This document shows, in pieces, positions 35,188-44,269 of a stretch of 64,000 nucleotides of DNA. This DNA is from Pasteurellaceae bacterium (GTDB lineage Bacteria > Pseudomonadota > Gammaproteobacteria > Enterobacterales > Pasteurellaceae): positions 132,532-196,531 of the forward strand of contig CAAEJV010000036.1 in assembly GCA_900756155.1 (NCBI GenBank), written 5' to 3'. A model generated the notes under the pieces. That model saw nothing but the letters and a program-made list of their open reading frames with translations. It ran no database searches and had not been told where the DNA came from. The translations under genes and the position numbers were made by a program. How positions within the stretch are numbered: position 1 is the first letter of the stretch; the number at the start of each line of letters is the position of its first letter.

Positions 35188-35481
35188 ATGTTTATCGTTT
35201 CATTAACCTATATTCAACCTTTAGAGAAAATTGAAGAATTTCTAGCTGAACACAGAACATTTTTAGATAAGTTTTATCAACAAGGTAAGTTTCTAATGTC
35301 TGGGCGTAAAGAACCTAGAACTGGTGGAATCATTATTATGAATGCAAAAGATCTTGATGAAGTAAATCAAATTATTGAACAAGATCCATTTCACCAACAC
35401 CAAATAGCAGATTATCAAGTGATAGAGTTCTATCCATCTAAAGTTGCGAATGGATTAGAAAAATACCAACAGACAATTTAA
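35188..35481 (+). CDS. YciI-like protein inserted in the leucine operon
   Basis: A 97-residue protein of the YciI family: MFIVSLTYIQPLEKIEEFL, then a central MSGRKEPRTGGIIIMNAKDLDE and IIEQDPFHQH, which carries the family's Asp-Pro-Phe signature. YciI domains are ferredoxin-like, often dimeric, and in some cases linked to ring cleavage or dehydrochlorination; the substrate here is unknown. It has its own ribosome site (AGGAGATTAT). leuB and leuC are normally adjacent, so this is an insertion. Codons are more A/T-rich (ATA, AGA) than in the leu genes, a possible sign of transfer. Confidence 0.85.
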   Translation: MFIVSLTYIQPLEKIEEFLAEHRTFLDKFYQQGKFLMSGRKEPRTGGIIIMNAKDLDEVNQIIEQDPFHQHQIADYQVIEFYPSKVANGLEKYQQTI

Positions 35482-35524
35482 AACTTACTACTCTAACAAA
35501 GCCCCTAACGAATTGAGAAAAATT

Positions 35525-36934
35525 ATGGCAAAAACACTCTACGAGAAACTATTCGATGCCCACGTGGTGTACGAAGCTGAAGGCGAAACGCCGATTTTGT
35601 ATATTAACCGTCATTTAATCCATGAAGTGACCAGTCCACAAGCCTTTGACGGTTTACGTGTTGCGGGTCGTCAAGTTCGCCAAGTAAGCAAAACTTTCGG
35701 CACTATGGATCACAGTATTTCTACCCAAGTACGTGATGTGAACAAACTTGAAGGCCAAGCGAAAATTCAAGTATTGGAGCTCGCAAAAAACACCAAAGCG
35801 ACGGGTATTCAATTATTCGATATGACCACCAAAGAACAAGGTATCGTGCATGTCATGGGGCCTGAACAAGGCTTAACCTTACCAGGAATGACTATCGTTT
35901 GTGGTGACTCCCATACCGCCACTCATGGTGCGTTCGGTGCTTTGGCATTTGGTATTGGTACATCTGAAGTAGAACACGTATTAGCCACACAAACCTTAAA
36001 ACAAGCTCGCGCAAAAAATATGAAAATTGAAGTGCGTGGCAAAGTAGCCCCAGGCATTACCGCAAAAGATATTATTCTTGCCATCATCGGTAAAACCACC
36101 ATGGCAGGCGGTACAGGCCATGTGGTGGAATTCTGTGGTGAAGCAATTCGTGACCTTTCTATGGAAGGCCGTATGACCGTTTGTAATATGGCGATTGAAA
36201 TGGGCGCGAAAGCCGGCTTAATCGCACCAGATGAAACCACTTTCAAATACTTAAAAGGTCGTCCGCATGCCCCGAAAGGTAAAGATTGGGATGATGCAGT
36301 TGCTTATTGGAAAACCTTAAAATCCGATGATGATGCAAAATTTGACACAGTCATCACATTAGAAGCCAAAGATATTGCACCACAGGTAACTTGGGGAACA
36401 AACCCAGGTCAAGTAATCGGTATTGATCAATTAGTGCCAAACCCAGCAGAAATGACTGATCCTGTGACTCGTGCTTCAGCAGAAAAAGCATTGAATTATA
36501 TCGGTTTAGAACCGAATACCGATTTAAAAGACATTCCTGTGGATCAAGTCTTTATCGGTTCTTGCACTAATGCTCGTATCGAAGATTTACGTGCGGCAGC
36601 GGCTGTCATGAAAGGCCGCAAAAAAGCCGATAACGTAAAACGTATTTTAGTGGTACCGGGCTCTGGTTTAGTGAAAGAACAAGCAGAAAAAGAAGGCTTG
36701 GATAAAATCTTTATCGAAGCGGGGGCTGAATGGCGTAATCCGGGCTGTTCCATGTGCTTAGGGATGAACGATGACCGTTTAGGTGAATGGGAACGTTGTG
36801 CTTCCACTTCAAACCGTAACTTTGAAGGTCGCCAAGGTCGTAACGGTCGTACCCACTTAGTGAGCCCTGCCATGGCCGCAGCAGCGGGAATGTTCGGTAA
36901 ATTCGTTGATATTCGTGACGTCACATTAAACTAA
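35525..36934 (+). CDS. leuC: 3-isopropylmalate dehydratase large subunit
   Basis: A 469-residue aconitase-family subunit, pairing with LeuD to isomerise 2- to 3-isopropylmalate. The 4Fe-4S ligand cysteines are in IGSCTNARIEDLRAAA and NPGCSMCLGMN. GDSHTATHGAFGALAFGIGTSEVEHVLAT is typical, as is RNFEGRQG near the end. The longest frame begins at TTG 35513. ATG 35525 (MAKTLYEKLFDAH) gives the usual start and a length close to E. coli LeuC (466). The ribosome site is weak (TTGAGAAAA). leuD follows after ten bases. Confidence 0.97.
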   Translation: MAKTLYEKLFDAHVVYEAEGETPILYINRHLIHEVTSPQAFDGLRVAGRQVRQVSKTFGTMDHSISTQVRDVNKLEGQAKIQVLELAKNTKATGIQLFDMTTKEQGIVHVMGPEQGLTLPGMTIVCGDSHTATHGAFGALAFGIGTSEVEHVLATQTLKQARAKNMKIEVRGKVAPGITAKDIILAIIGKTTMAGGTGHVVEFCGEAIRDLSMEGRMTVCNMAIEMGAKAGLIAPDETTFKYLKGRPHAPKGKDWDDAVAYWKTLKSDDDAKFDTVITLEAKDIAPQVTWGTNPGQVIGIDQLVPNPAEMTDPVTRASAEKALNYIGLEPNTDLKDIPVDQVFIGSCTNARIEDLRAAAAVMKGRKKADNVKRILVVPGSGLVKEQAEKEGLDKIFIEAGAEWRNPGCSMCLGMNDDRLGEWERCASTSNRNFEGRQGRNGRTHLVSPAMAAAAGMFGKFVDIRDVTLN

Positions 36935-36944
36935 GGAGCAGAAA

Positions 36945-37547
36945 ATGGCAGGATTTAAACAACTTTCAGGCTTAGTAGTGCCATTGGATGCAGCAAACGT
37001 GGATACGGATGCGATTATTCCAAAACAATTTTTACAAGCCATTACGCGCGTAGGTTTCGGTAAACACTTATTCCATGAATGGCGTTATTTGGATGTAGAA
37101 GGCACTAAACCAAATCCAGATTTCGTGCTGAATTATCCACAATATCAAGGCGCGACCATTTTATTAGCGCGTAAAAACCTTGGCTGTGGTTCTTCTCGTG
37201 AACATGCACCTTGGGCATTAGCCGATTACGGTTTCAAAGTGATGATCGCACCAAGTTTTGCGGATATTTTCTACAACAACAGCTTGAACAATCACATGTT
37301 ACCGATTCGTTTAAGCGAAGAGGAAGTGGAAGAAATCTTCCAATGGGTGTGGGCAAATGAAGGCAAACAAATCCATGTGGATTTGGAAGCGATGACGGTC
37401 ACTGTAGGTGACAAAGTCTATCACTTTGAACTCGATGAATTCCGCCGTCATTGTTTGTTAAACGGCTTGGATAATATCGGTTTAACGTTACAGCATGAAG
37501 ATGCCATCAGTGAATACGAAAAAAATATTCCGGCATTTTTACGTTAA
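36945..37547 (+). CDS. leuD: 3-isopropylmalate dehydratase small subunit
   Basis: A 200-residue swivelling subunit of isopropylmalate isomerase. VVPLDAANVDTDAIIPKQFL near the start and LGCGSSREHAPWALADYGF carry the substrate-recognition loop. Length is typical (E. coli 201). AAGGAGC precedes the ATG ten bases after leuC. It ends the leucine operon; a strong terminator follows. Confidence 0.97.
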   Translation: MAGFKQLSGLVVPLDAANVDTDAIIPKQFLQAITRVGFGKHLFHEWRYLDVEGTKPNPDFVLNYPQYQGATILLARKNLGCGSSREHAPWALADYGFKVMIAPSFADIFYNNSLNNHMLPIRLSEEEVEEIFQWVWANEGKQIHVDLEAMTVTVGDKVYHFELDEFRRHCLLNGLDNIGLTLQHEDAISEYEKNIPAFLR

Positions 37548-37587
37548 TCTGTTTTTTTACTCGGACAGCAAATATTGCTAACCATTC

Positions 37588-37606
37588 GGCGGACAATTTG
37601 TCCGCC
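37588..37606 (+). terminator. intrinsic terminator of leuABCD
   Basis: GGCGGACA and TGTCCGCC pair around ATT and are followed by TTTCTTTTT. Confidence 0.9.
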
Positions 37607-37656
37607 TTTCTTTTTGAAAACATTCCATTTTTTTACCGTACTTTCTCCCCTTTTAT

Positions 37657-37685
37657 TTGACACTCCCTGTGCTTATACCTATCAT
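37657..37685 (+). promoter_or_regulatory. promoter of metH
   Basis: TTGACA (37657-37662), 17 bases, TATCAT (37680-37685). The start site would be near 37692, giving a leader of about 30 bases, which is too short for a cobalamin riboswitch. No MetJ box (AGACGTCT repeats) was seen. Confidence 0.75.
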
Positions 37686-37723
37686 TCTCCCCAATATTGA
37701 TTGATTTTCTAAAAGAGCAAACT

Positions 37724-40700
37724 ATGTCACATAATCAAACCGAATTACTGAAAAAATCCCTCGCTGAACGCATCCTCATTTTAGATGGTGCGATGGGGAC
37801 GATGATCCAAAAATATAAACTCACCGAGGCTGATTTTAGAGGCGAGCGTTTTAAAGAAAGTGCGGTGGATTTACGTGGCAATAATGACTTGCTCACCTTG
37901 ACTCAACCGCTGTTAATTTCTGCGATTCATGAGAAATATTTAGCCGCAGGCGCCGATATTATTGAAACCAATACTTTCAGTTCTACCACCATTGCGCAAG
38001 CGGATTATGATTTACAGTCTATTGCCTATGAACTGAATTTTGCAGGGGCAAAATTAGCACGTTTGGCCGCAGATAAATACAGCACACCAGAAAAACCTCG
38101 CTTTGTCACGGGCGTATTAGGGCCAACTAACCGTACAGCCTCTATTTCTCCTGACGTAAATGACCCGGGTTTCCGTAATGTGACGTTTATGGAATTGGTC
38201 AATGCCTATGCAGAAGCCACTAAAGGCTTAATCGAAGGTGGTGCTGATTTAATCATGATCGAAACCATTTTCGACACGTTAAACGCAAAAGCCGCTATTT
38301 TCGCCATTGAGACCGTATTTGAAGAATTAGGTGTGGAATTGCCGATTATGATTTCCGGCACGATTACCGATGCTTCCGGCCGTACCCTTTCTGGGCAAAC
38401 TACTGAAGCCTTCTACAACTCGCTTCGTCACGCTAAACCACTGACTTTTGGTTTGAACTGTGCGCTCGGCCCGAAAGAACTTCGCCAATATGTTGAACAA
38501 CTGTCTAAAATCAGCGAAACCTATGTTTCAGTCCACCCAAATGCGGGCTTACCAAATGCCTTTGGTGGCTACGATTTAGGTGCTGAAGAGATGGCGGCAC
38601 ACCTTAAAGAATGGGCTGAAAGTGGCTTTGTAAACATTGTCGGTGGTTGTTGTGGTACGACGCCAGAGCATATCAAAGCCTTTGCGGATGCAATGCAAGG
38701 TATTCCACCACGTAAATTGCCTGAAATTAAAACTGCGATGCGTTTATCAGGCTTAGAACCACTGAATATTGATGATGAAAGCCTATTCGTGAACGTGGGC
38801 GAACGTAATAACGTGACAGGTTCGGCGAAATTCAAACGTTTAATTAAAGAAGACAAATTTGCTGAAGCCATTGAAATTGCTATCGACCAAGTGGAAAACG
38901 GGGCACAAGTGATCGACGTCAATATGGACGAAGCCTTGCTCGACGGCAAAAAATGCATGACCCGTTTCCTCAATATTATGGCGACCGAGCCAGATGCTGC
39001 CAAAGTGCCCGTGATGATCGACTCGTCTAAATGGGAAGTGATTGAGGCTGGTTTACAGTCGGTACAAGGTAAACCGATTGTGAACTCTATTTCGCTTAAA
39101 GAAGGCGAAGAAATCTTTATCGAACACGCTAAACTGGTGCGTAAATACGGGGCAGCTGTGGTCGTGATGGCGTTCGACGAAGTGGGACAAGCGGACACCG
39201 AAGATCGCAAGGTGGAAATCTGTACCCGTGCCTATAACATCTTAGTCAACCAAGTAGGCTTCCCGCCAGAAGACATTATTTTTGACCCGAACATTTTTGC
39301 CATCGGTACGGGGATTGAAGAACACAATAACTACGGCGTGGATTTCATCAATGCTACCGGTCGCATTAAACGCGCGCTACCGCACGCAAAAATCTCGGGC
39401 GGGGTGTCAAATGTGTCTTTCTCATTCCGTGGTAACAACGTAATGCGTGAGGCTATTCATGCGGTCTTCCTCTATCATGCCATCAAACAAGGCATGGATA
39501 TGGGGATTGTGAATGCGGGGCAGCTTGCGATTTATGACGATCTCGATCCTGAATTGCGTGAAATTGTAGAAGATGCAGTATTAAACCGCAGCCCAGATGC
39601 CACCGAAAAACTACTCGATATTGCAGAAAAATATCGTAACCAAGGCAATGATGAAAGTGCGGTCGATTCTGTCGCAGAATGGCGAACTTGGCCGGTGGAA
39701 GAACGTTTAAAACACGCGCTAGTGAAAGGGATTACCACTTACATTGTGGAAGATACCGAAGAAGCTCGCCAAACATTACCAAGCCCATTAGATGTGATTG
39801 AAGGTCCGCTAATGGCAGGGATGGACGTAGTCGGCGATTTATTCGGTGACGGCAAAATGTTCCTGCCACAAGTGGTGAAATCTGCGCGCGTAATGAAACA
39901 ATCTGTGGCGTATTTAGAGCCGTTTATCAATGCCACCAAACAAAAAGGTTCAAGCAACGGTAAAGTGGTGATTGCAACCGTAAAAGGTGACGTGCACGAT
40001 ATTGGTAAAAACATCGTGAGCGTGGTGATGCAATGTAATAACTTTGAAGTGATTGACTTAGGCGTGATGGTGCCTGCGGACAAAATCATTCAAACCGCCA
40101 TTGATGAAAAAGCGGACATCATCGCGTTAAGTGGTTTAATTACCCCTTCTTTAGATGAGATGGAATACTTCTTGGGTGAAATGACTCGCTTAGGCTTAAA
40201 CCTGCCTGTGATGATTGGCGGTGCAACCACCTCTAAAGAACATACAGCAATTAAACTTTATCCAAAATATAAAGAACACGGCGTATTTTATACTTCTAAC
40301 GCCTCCCGTGCGGTTACGGTGTGTGCGACCTTGATGAACCCTGAAAGCCGTGCGGCATTATGGGAACAGTTCAAGAAAGATTACGAGAAAATTCAGCAAT
40401 CGTTCTCTAACCGTAAACCACTGCGTAAACAACTGAGCATTGAAGAAGCACGTGCAAACCGCTTTGATGGCTTTAGTGGCGAATGGGCAGATTACGTGCC
40501 GCCAAAACCAAACCAAACCGGTATTGTGGAATTTAAAAACGTACCGATTGCCACATTACGTAAATTTATCGACTGGTCGCCATTCTTCCGCATTTGGGGC
40601 TTGATGGGCGGCTATCCTGATGCCTTTGATTATCCGGAAGGTGGCGAAGAAGCACGCAAAGTGTGGAACGATGCACAAGTAGTATTGGATGAATTAGAGC

Positions 40701-41416
40701 AAAACCACAAACTCAACCCAAGCGGTATTTTAGGCATTTTCCCTGCGGAACGTGTAGGCGATGATGTGGTGCTTTTCGCTGATGAAGAACGCACACAACC
40801 AATCGGCACGGCCTACGGCTTACGCCAACAAACCGAACGAGGTAAAAACAGCAAAAGCCCGTTTAACTTTGCTTTAAGTGACTTTATTGCCGATCGCGAA
40901 AGCGGCAAAAAAGACTGGATGGGTATGTTTGCCGTCTGTGCGGGCATTGAAGAAATGGAATTAGTGGAAGGCTATAAAGCAGCAGGCGATGACTACAACG
41001 CGATCTTGCTACAAGCCGTAGGCGACCGCTTAGCCGAAGCCATGGCAGAATATCTGCACTTTGAGCTTCGCACCCGCATTTGGGGCTACACGCAAGAAGA
41101 ATTCGATAATCAAGGTTTAATCAATGAAAACTATGTTGGCATCCGCCCTGCACCGGGTTATCCAAGCTGCCCTGAGCATACCGAAAAAGCCTTGATTTGG
41201 GATTTATTAGAAGTAGAACAACGCATCGGCATGAAACTCACCGAAAGCTACGCCATGTGGCCTGCTGCTTCTGTCTGCGGTTGGTACTTCACCCACCCTG
41301 CTAGCAACTATTTCACCTTAGGTCGCATTGATGAAGACCAAGCTCAAGATTATGCCAAACGTAAAGGTTGGGATGAGAGAGAGATGATGAAGTGGTTGGG
41401 TGTAGCAATGAAGTAG
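37724..41416 (+). CDS. metH: cobalamin-dependent methionine synthase
   Basis: A 1230-residue modular enzyme transferring a methyl group from methyltetrahydrofolate to homocysteine. Domains in order: homocysteine/zinc (1 to about 345, with NCALGP and GGCCGTTPEH), pterin-binding (about 350-640, NVGERNNVTGS), cobalamin (about 645-890, DVHDIGKNIVSVV with the cobalt-ligand histidine) and AdoMet reactivation (about 900-1230, RIWGYTQEEF, GIRPAPGYPSCPEH). The longest frame starts at 37697. ATG 37724 (MSHNQTELLKKSL) is chosen because it lies downstream of the promoter, follows AAAAGAG and gives the E. coli length (1227). Intact activity would require imported or scavenged B12. Confidence 0.97.
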   Translation: MSHNQTELLKKSLAERILILDGAMGTMIQKYKLTEADFRGERFKESAVDLRGNNDLLTLTQPLLISAIHEKYLAAGADIIETNTFSSTTIAQADYDLQSIAYELNFAGAKLARLAADKYSTPEKPRFVTGVLGPTNRTASISPDVNDPGFRNVTFMELVNAYAEATKGLIEGGADLIMIETIFDTLNAKAAIFAIETVFEELGVELPIMISGTITDASGRTLSGQTTEAFYNSLRHAKPLTFGLNCALGPKELRQYVEQLSKISETYVSVHPNAGLPNAFGGYDLGAEEMAAHLKEWAESGFVNIVGGCCGTTPEHIKAFADAMQGIPPRKLPEIKTAMRLSGLEPLNIDDESLFVNVGERNNVTGSAKFKRLIKEDKFAEAIEIAIDQVENGAQVIDVNMDEALLDGKKCMTRFLNIMATEPDAAKVPVMIDSSKWEVIEAGLQSVQGKPIVNSISLKEGEEIFIEHAKLVRKYGAAVVVMAFDEVGQADTEDRKVEICTRAYNILVNQVGFPPEDIIFDPNIFAIGTGIEEHNNYGVDFINATGRIKRALPHAKISGGVSNVSFSFRGNNVMREAIHAVFLYHAIKQGMDMGIVNAGQLAIYDDLDPELREIVEDAVLNRSPDATEKLLDIAEKYRNQGNDESAVDSVAEWRTWPVEERLKHALVKGITTYIVEDTEEARQTLPSPLDVIEGPLMAGMDVVGDLFGDGKMFLPQVVKSARVMKQSVAYLEPFINATKQKGSSNGKVVIATVKGDVHDIGKNIVSVVMQCNNFEVIDLGVMVPADKIIQTAIDEKADIIALSGLITPSLDEMEYFLGEMTRLGLNLPVMIGGATTSKEHTAIKLYPKYKEHGVFYTSNASRAVTVCATLMNPESRAALWEQFKKDYEKIQQSFSNRKPLRKQLSIEEARANRFDGFSGEWADYVPPKPNQTGIVEFKNVPIATLRKFIDWSPFFRIWGLMGGYPDAFDYPEGGEEARKVWNDAQVVLDELEQNHKLNPSGILGIFPAERVGDDVVLFADEERTQPIGTAYGLRQQTERGKNSKSPFNFALSDFIADRESGKKDWMGMFAVCAGIEEMELVEGYKAAGDDYNAILLQAVGDRLAEAMAEYLHFELRTRIWGYTQEEFDNQGLINENYVGIRPAPGYPSCPEHTEKALIWDLLEVEQRIGMKLTESYAMWPAASVCGWYFTHPASNYFTLGRIDEDQAQDYAKRKGWDEREMMKWLGVAMK

Positions 41417-41496
41417 AAATTGTTATAATTTCCATATATTGAATTACGCAATAAAATATTGTTGATATATCTACATTTAAAAATTAAAAATATAAT

Positions 41497-42006
41497 ATGT
41501 CTAAACTTAAAAATTTTTATTCATTCTCAACTAAACTATTAAAAACGTTAGCATATGTTTTTTTATCCTTAATATCACCTTTAGTAATATTCTGCTTTAC
41601 AGGAGATATATGGTTTATACTTACTTTATTGCTAATACCATTAATTACTATTCCACCAGCGCTCTTTAAAAATACTGATAATAAAACTAGTGGGAATAAC
41701 CCAAATAAAATAATAGCCCTCCTATATTTGATCATAACACTGGCTATATTTGGGTTATTTAATATTTTAAAAAACCACAGCTATCCGATAATTATTAAAT
41801 TAGTTAAACCTCTAGCTAATGTTCTTAGTAACTTATCTAATTATTCTGAGTTTCATTGCTATTTTATATGCGATCTTTTGATTGACAAAATTTATTACAT
41901 AGAAATTGTAATATTTTATATCATTGCACTACTTCCTTTATATTCAGTATTTATAACATGTAAAAAAATAACTATTATTTGGTCAAATAGCAAGTTGAAT
42001 AAATAA
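41497..42006 (+). CDS. AT-rich orphan membrane protein, function unknown
   Basis: A 169-residue protein with about four hydrophobic segments (near residues 17-33, 39-55, 72-90 and 132-152). Charged residues are few and mostly Lys; two cysteines lie close together in CYFICDLL. No family recognised. The gene is strikingly A+T-rich compared with metH (many ATA, TTA and AAT codons) and has no Shine-Dalgarno sequence; only AAAATATAAT precedes the ATG. It lies between metH and a lipoprotein gene with its own promoter. It could be a recently acquired gene, an immunity-type membrane protein, or a decaying one. A real product is likely but not certain. Confidence 0.55.
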   Translation: MSKLKNFYSFSTKLLKTLAYVFLSLISPLVIFCFTGDIWFILTLLLIPLITIPPALFKNTDNKTSGNNPNKIIALLYLIITLAIFGLFNILKNHSYPIIIKLVKPLANVLSNLSNYSEFHCYFICDLLIDKIYYIEIVIFYIIALLPLYSVFITCKKITIIWSNSKLNK

Positions 42007-42096
42007 TTATAATATATAGACCGATCTTCTTGTATTTAGATAATTTAAATTACAGCAATCACTAATCACAAAGCTATCTACAGTAAATAACTTCTC

Positions 42097-42124
42097 TTGC
42101 ACAATCGCCAATTTCCGCTATCAT
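42097..42124 (+). promoter_or_regulatory. promoter of the 42.16 kb lipoprotein gene
   Basis: TTGCAC (42097-42102), 16 bases, TATCAT (42119-42124), 40 bases before the ATG. Confidence 0.6.
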
Positions 42125-42163
42125 ACTCCCTTTCTCATTCACTCTACTCTCGGAACTTTATCG

Positions 42164-42631
42164 ATGAATAAATTTAAAATAGCATTACTAACGGCTGCAT
42201 TCGTAGGTTTGTTTGCTTGTACAACAACACAACAACCAAAGAAAACCGTTAAAACACGATACCTTAAAAATAACATTAGCCAAGCGGAATTAAACAATCC
42301 GAAAGATTACAAGCGTTATTACTATTCTTGCCGTAATTCAGAAACAGGTTCGAATTCTTATTTAACCACTTACTTCCCGCTTTCAAGAGAAAGCCGCATG
42401 AAAGATAACTTTGGTATTTATTTCCAATTGGACGGTGGAAAAGCGGTACCGTTTGATCATGTGGAAAATCGTACCTTAAATGCACGCGGAAATCGCTTTG
42501 AAGTGATTTATCGCTCTTATGAACCGATTGATGGCAGTTATGTTGATTTAATCGCACGTGAAAATAATTCTGTGTACTACAAGAATAATCAAGGCATGAG
42601 AAGCACTTGGTTAAACTGTCGAGAAGGCTAA
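42164..42631 (+). CDS. small lipoprotein, function unknown
   Basis: A 155-residue protein with an N-terminal lipoprotein signal (lipobox LFAC at about residues 16-19, followed by TTTQQPKKT). The mature part has two cysteines about 90 residues apart (YYSCRNSETGS and WLNCREG), which could form a disulfide. The pattern of strands and aromatic residues suggests a small beta-rich envelope domain. No named family recognised. It is a single gene with its own promoter and terminator. A USS core follows it at 42640. Confidence 0.8.
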   Translation: MNKFKIALLTAAFVGLFACTTTQQPKKTVKTRYLKNNISQAELNNPKDYKRYYYSCRNSETGSNSYLTTYFPLSRESRMKDNFGIYFQLDGGKAVPFDHVENRTLNARGNRFEVIYRSYEPIDGSYVDLIARENNSVYYKNNQGMRSTWLNCREG

Positions 42632-42676
42632 TTTTCACTGAAAGTGCGGTCATTTTTAGACGCATTTTTCCAAACA

Positions 42677-42706
42677 AAAAAGCACGAGCTTAAACTCGTG
42701 CTTTTT
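42677..42706. terminator. bidirectional terminator
   Basis: AAAAAGCACGAG and CTCGTGCTTTTT form a 12-bp stem with loop CTTAAA. It serves the lipoprotein gene and the convergent PTS gene. Confidence 0.9.
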
Positions 42707-42720
42707 CTTTTTTATCTTGA

Positions 42721-44142
42721 TTATGCTTTTGCTTGTGCACGTTTCACGAAAACGACTGAAAGCGTGAATGCCACAACAAATGAAATCACCATACCGATGC
42801 TGTACATCGCAAGGCTATCCGGTTTGATAGATGGAATACCTAAGAAGCCTGCTGCGCCTAATGCAATGGCTTTTACATTGAAGAATGCGATAAAGGCACT
42901 TGCTAAACCTGAACCAATCATCGCAGCAAAGAAAGCTTGACGATAACGTAAGTTCACCCCAAACATTGCCGGTTCAGTAATCCCTAATAATGCAGAAATA
43001 CCAGATGGCACCGCTAAACCACGTACTTTTGGATCTTTTAATGCCACTGCCACACCTAAACAAGCTGCACCTTGTGCGATGTTTGACATTGCGGCGATTG
43101 GGAAAATAAAGGTACCGCCTGTATTTGCCATTTCAGCCAATAATTGTGTTTCAACTGCAATGAAGGTTTGGTGCATACCGGTAATCACGATTGGTGCATA
43201 GAATGCCCCGAAGATAGCACCACCAACGAAACCTAAGGTGTCATATAACCAAGTTAAACCTGATGCAATTAATGAACCTGCTTCACGACCGATTGGACCG
43301 ATTACAGTAAACGCTAAGAAGCCCGCAATAAAGAGCGAGAATAATGGGGTAATAAGGTTATCTAAGTAAGAAGGCACAAACTTACGGAAGGTTTTTTCTA
43401 AGGTTGCTAATACCCAAGCAGAAACTAATGTTGGGATAACGGTGCCTTGATAGCCGACTTTTTCAATTTCAAGACCGAATACATTCCAGTATTGGATTTT
43501 GCCTTGAGCAAGGGTTAATGCGTAGTTCCAACCATCTGCTAATGCAGGGTGAACTAATAACATCCCAAGCGCCGCCCCTAAGAATGGGTTACCACCGAAT
43601 TTACGGGTCGCAGAGAAACCAAGTAATACTGGTAAGAACACAAACGGTGCATTCGCAATGGTGTTAATAAAATCCACCAAATCCGCAAGACCTGGATGCA
43701 TATCAATCACGCTTAATTCATCAACGAAGAAACCTTTCGCTGTAAGCATGGAGTGAATACCCATTAACAAACCGCCTGCGACGATTGCCGGAATGATTGG
43801 CACGAAAATATCCGCTAAGCCTTTCACCAAACGTTGCAATAAGTTTTGATTGCCTGACGCCACTTCTGCCACTTCGGCTTTGCTCACATCGCCGATACCA
43901 AGCAATTTGGTGAGTTCAGCATGGACTTTATTCACCGTACCAGAACCAAAGATAATTTGATATTGACCAGCGACAGCAAACTGCCCTTTCACGCCTTCAA
44001 TGTTATCAATACCTTCTTTGTCCACTTTGCTTTCATCGTTTAGCACAATACGTAAACGCGTTGCACAATGTGCTGCTGTGGCGATGTTTTCTTTGCCGCC
44101 AAGCTTATCAATCACTTGCTGGGCAATTTGAGGGAAGTTCAT
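42721..44142 (-). CDS. PTS permease IIBC, sucrose (ScrA)-type
   Basis: A 473-residue inner-membrane sugar permease. The IIB domain (about residues 1-90) has the phosphocysteine in AAHCATRLRIVL. The IIC domain (about 105-470) has eight to ten helices and the motif VITGMHQTFIAVE. The N-terminus LGGKENIATAAHCATRLR and stretches such as IFVPIIPAIVAGGLLMG and EFGGNP-like RKFGGNPFLGA follow enterobacterial ScrA better than TreB. There is no IIA domain, so it would need the glucose IIA. No sucrose hydrolase, fructokinase or regulator lies beside it. Sucrose is the best guess; trehalose or another disaccharide is possible. AGGAGAG precedes the ATG. Confidence 0.82.
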   Translation of the reverse strand: MNFPQIAQQVIDKLGGKENIATAAHCATRLRIVLNDESKVDKEGIDNIEGVKGQFAVAGQYQIIFGSGTVNKVHAELTKLLGIGDVSKAEVAEVASGNQNLLQRLVKGLADIFVPIIPAIVAGGLLMGIHSMLTAKGFFVDELSVIDMHPGLADLVDFINTIANAPFVFLPVLLGFSATRKFGGNPFLGAALGMLLVHPALADGWNYALTLAQGKIQYWNVFGLEIEKVGYQGTVIPTLVSAWVLATLEKTFRKFVPSYLDNLITPLFSLFIAGFLAFTVIGPIGREAGSLIASGLTWLYDTLGFVGGAIFGAFYAPIVITGMHQTFIAVETQLLAEMANTGGTFIFPIAAMSNIAQGAACLGVAVALKDPKVRGLAVPSGISALLGITEPAMFGVNLRYRQAFFAAMIGSGLASAFIAFFNVKAIALGAAGFLGIPSIKPDSLAMYSIGMVISFVVAFTLSVVFVKRAQAKA

Positions 44143-44240
44143 AGTGCTCTCCTAATGGGTTTCTAGAAAAAGAAAATCGACAGATTGTAACCAAAACAGG
44201 GGATAATAACTAGCTATTCAAGCAAATTTTAGGCGAAAAA

Positions 44241-44264
44241 AAACCGACTGGATTAAGTCGGTTT
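44241..44264 (-). terminator. terminator of secG-tRNA-Leu transcript
   Basis: On the reverse strand AAACCGACT and AGTCGGTTT pair around six bases and are followed by TTTTT, six bases past the tRNA CCA end. Confidence 0.88.
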
Positions 44265-44269
44265 ATATT

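Noticed and set aside
37548..37723. Possible cobalamin riboswitch or MetJ operator before metH
   Set aside because: The promoter at 37657-37685 leaves only about 30 bases of leader; no conserved B12 box and no AGACGTCT repeats were seen.
38569..39210. 213-codon open frame on the reverse strand inside metH
   Set aside because: It lies wholly opposite a strongly conserved domain of metH, has no recognisable family features and is Ser/Thr-rich as expected of an antisense shadow.
42276..42677. 133-codon reverse frame opposite the 42.16 kb lipoprotein
   Set aside because: It lies mostly antisense to a gene with a clear lipoprotein signal and promoter; no family features or ribosome site.
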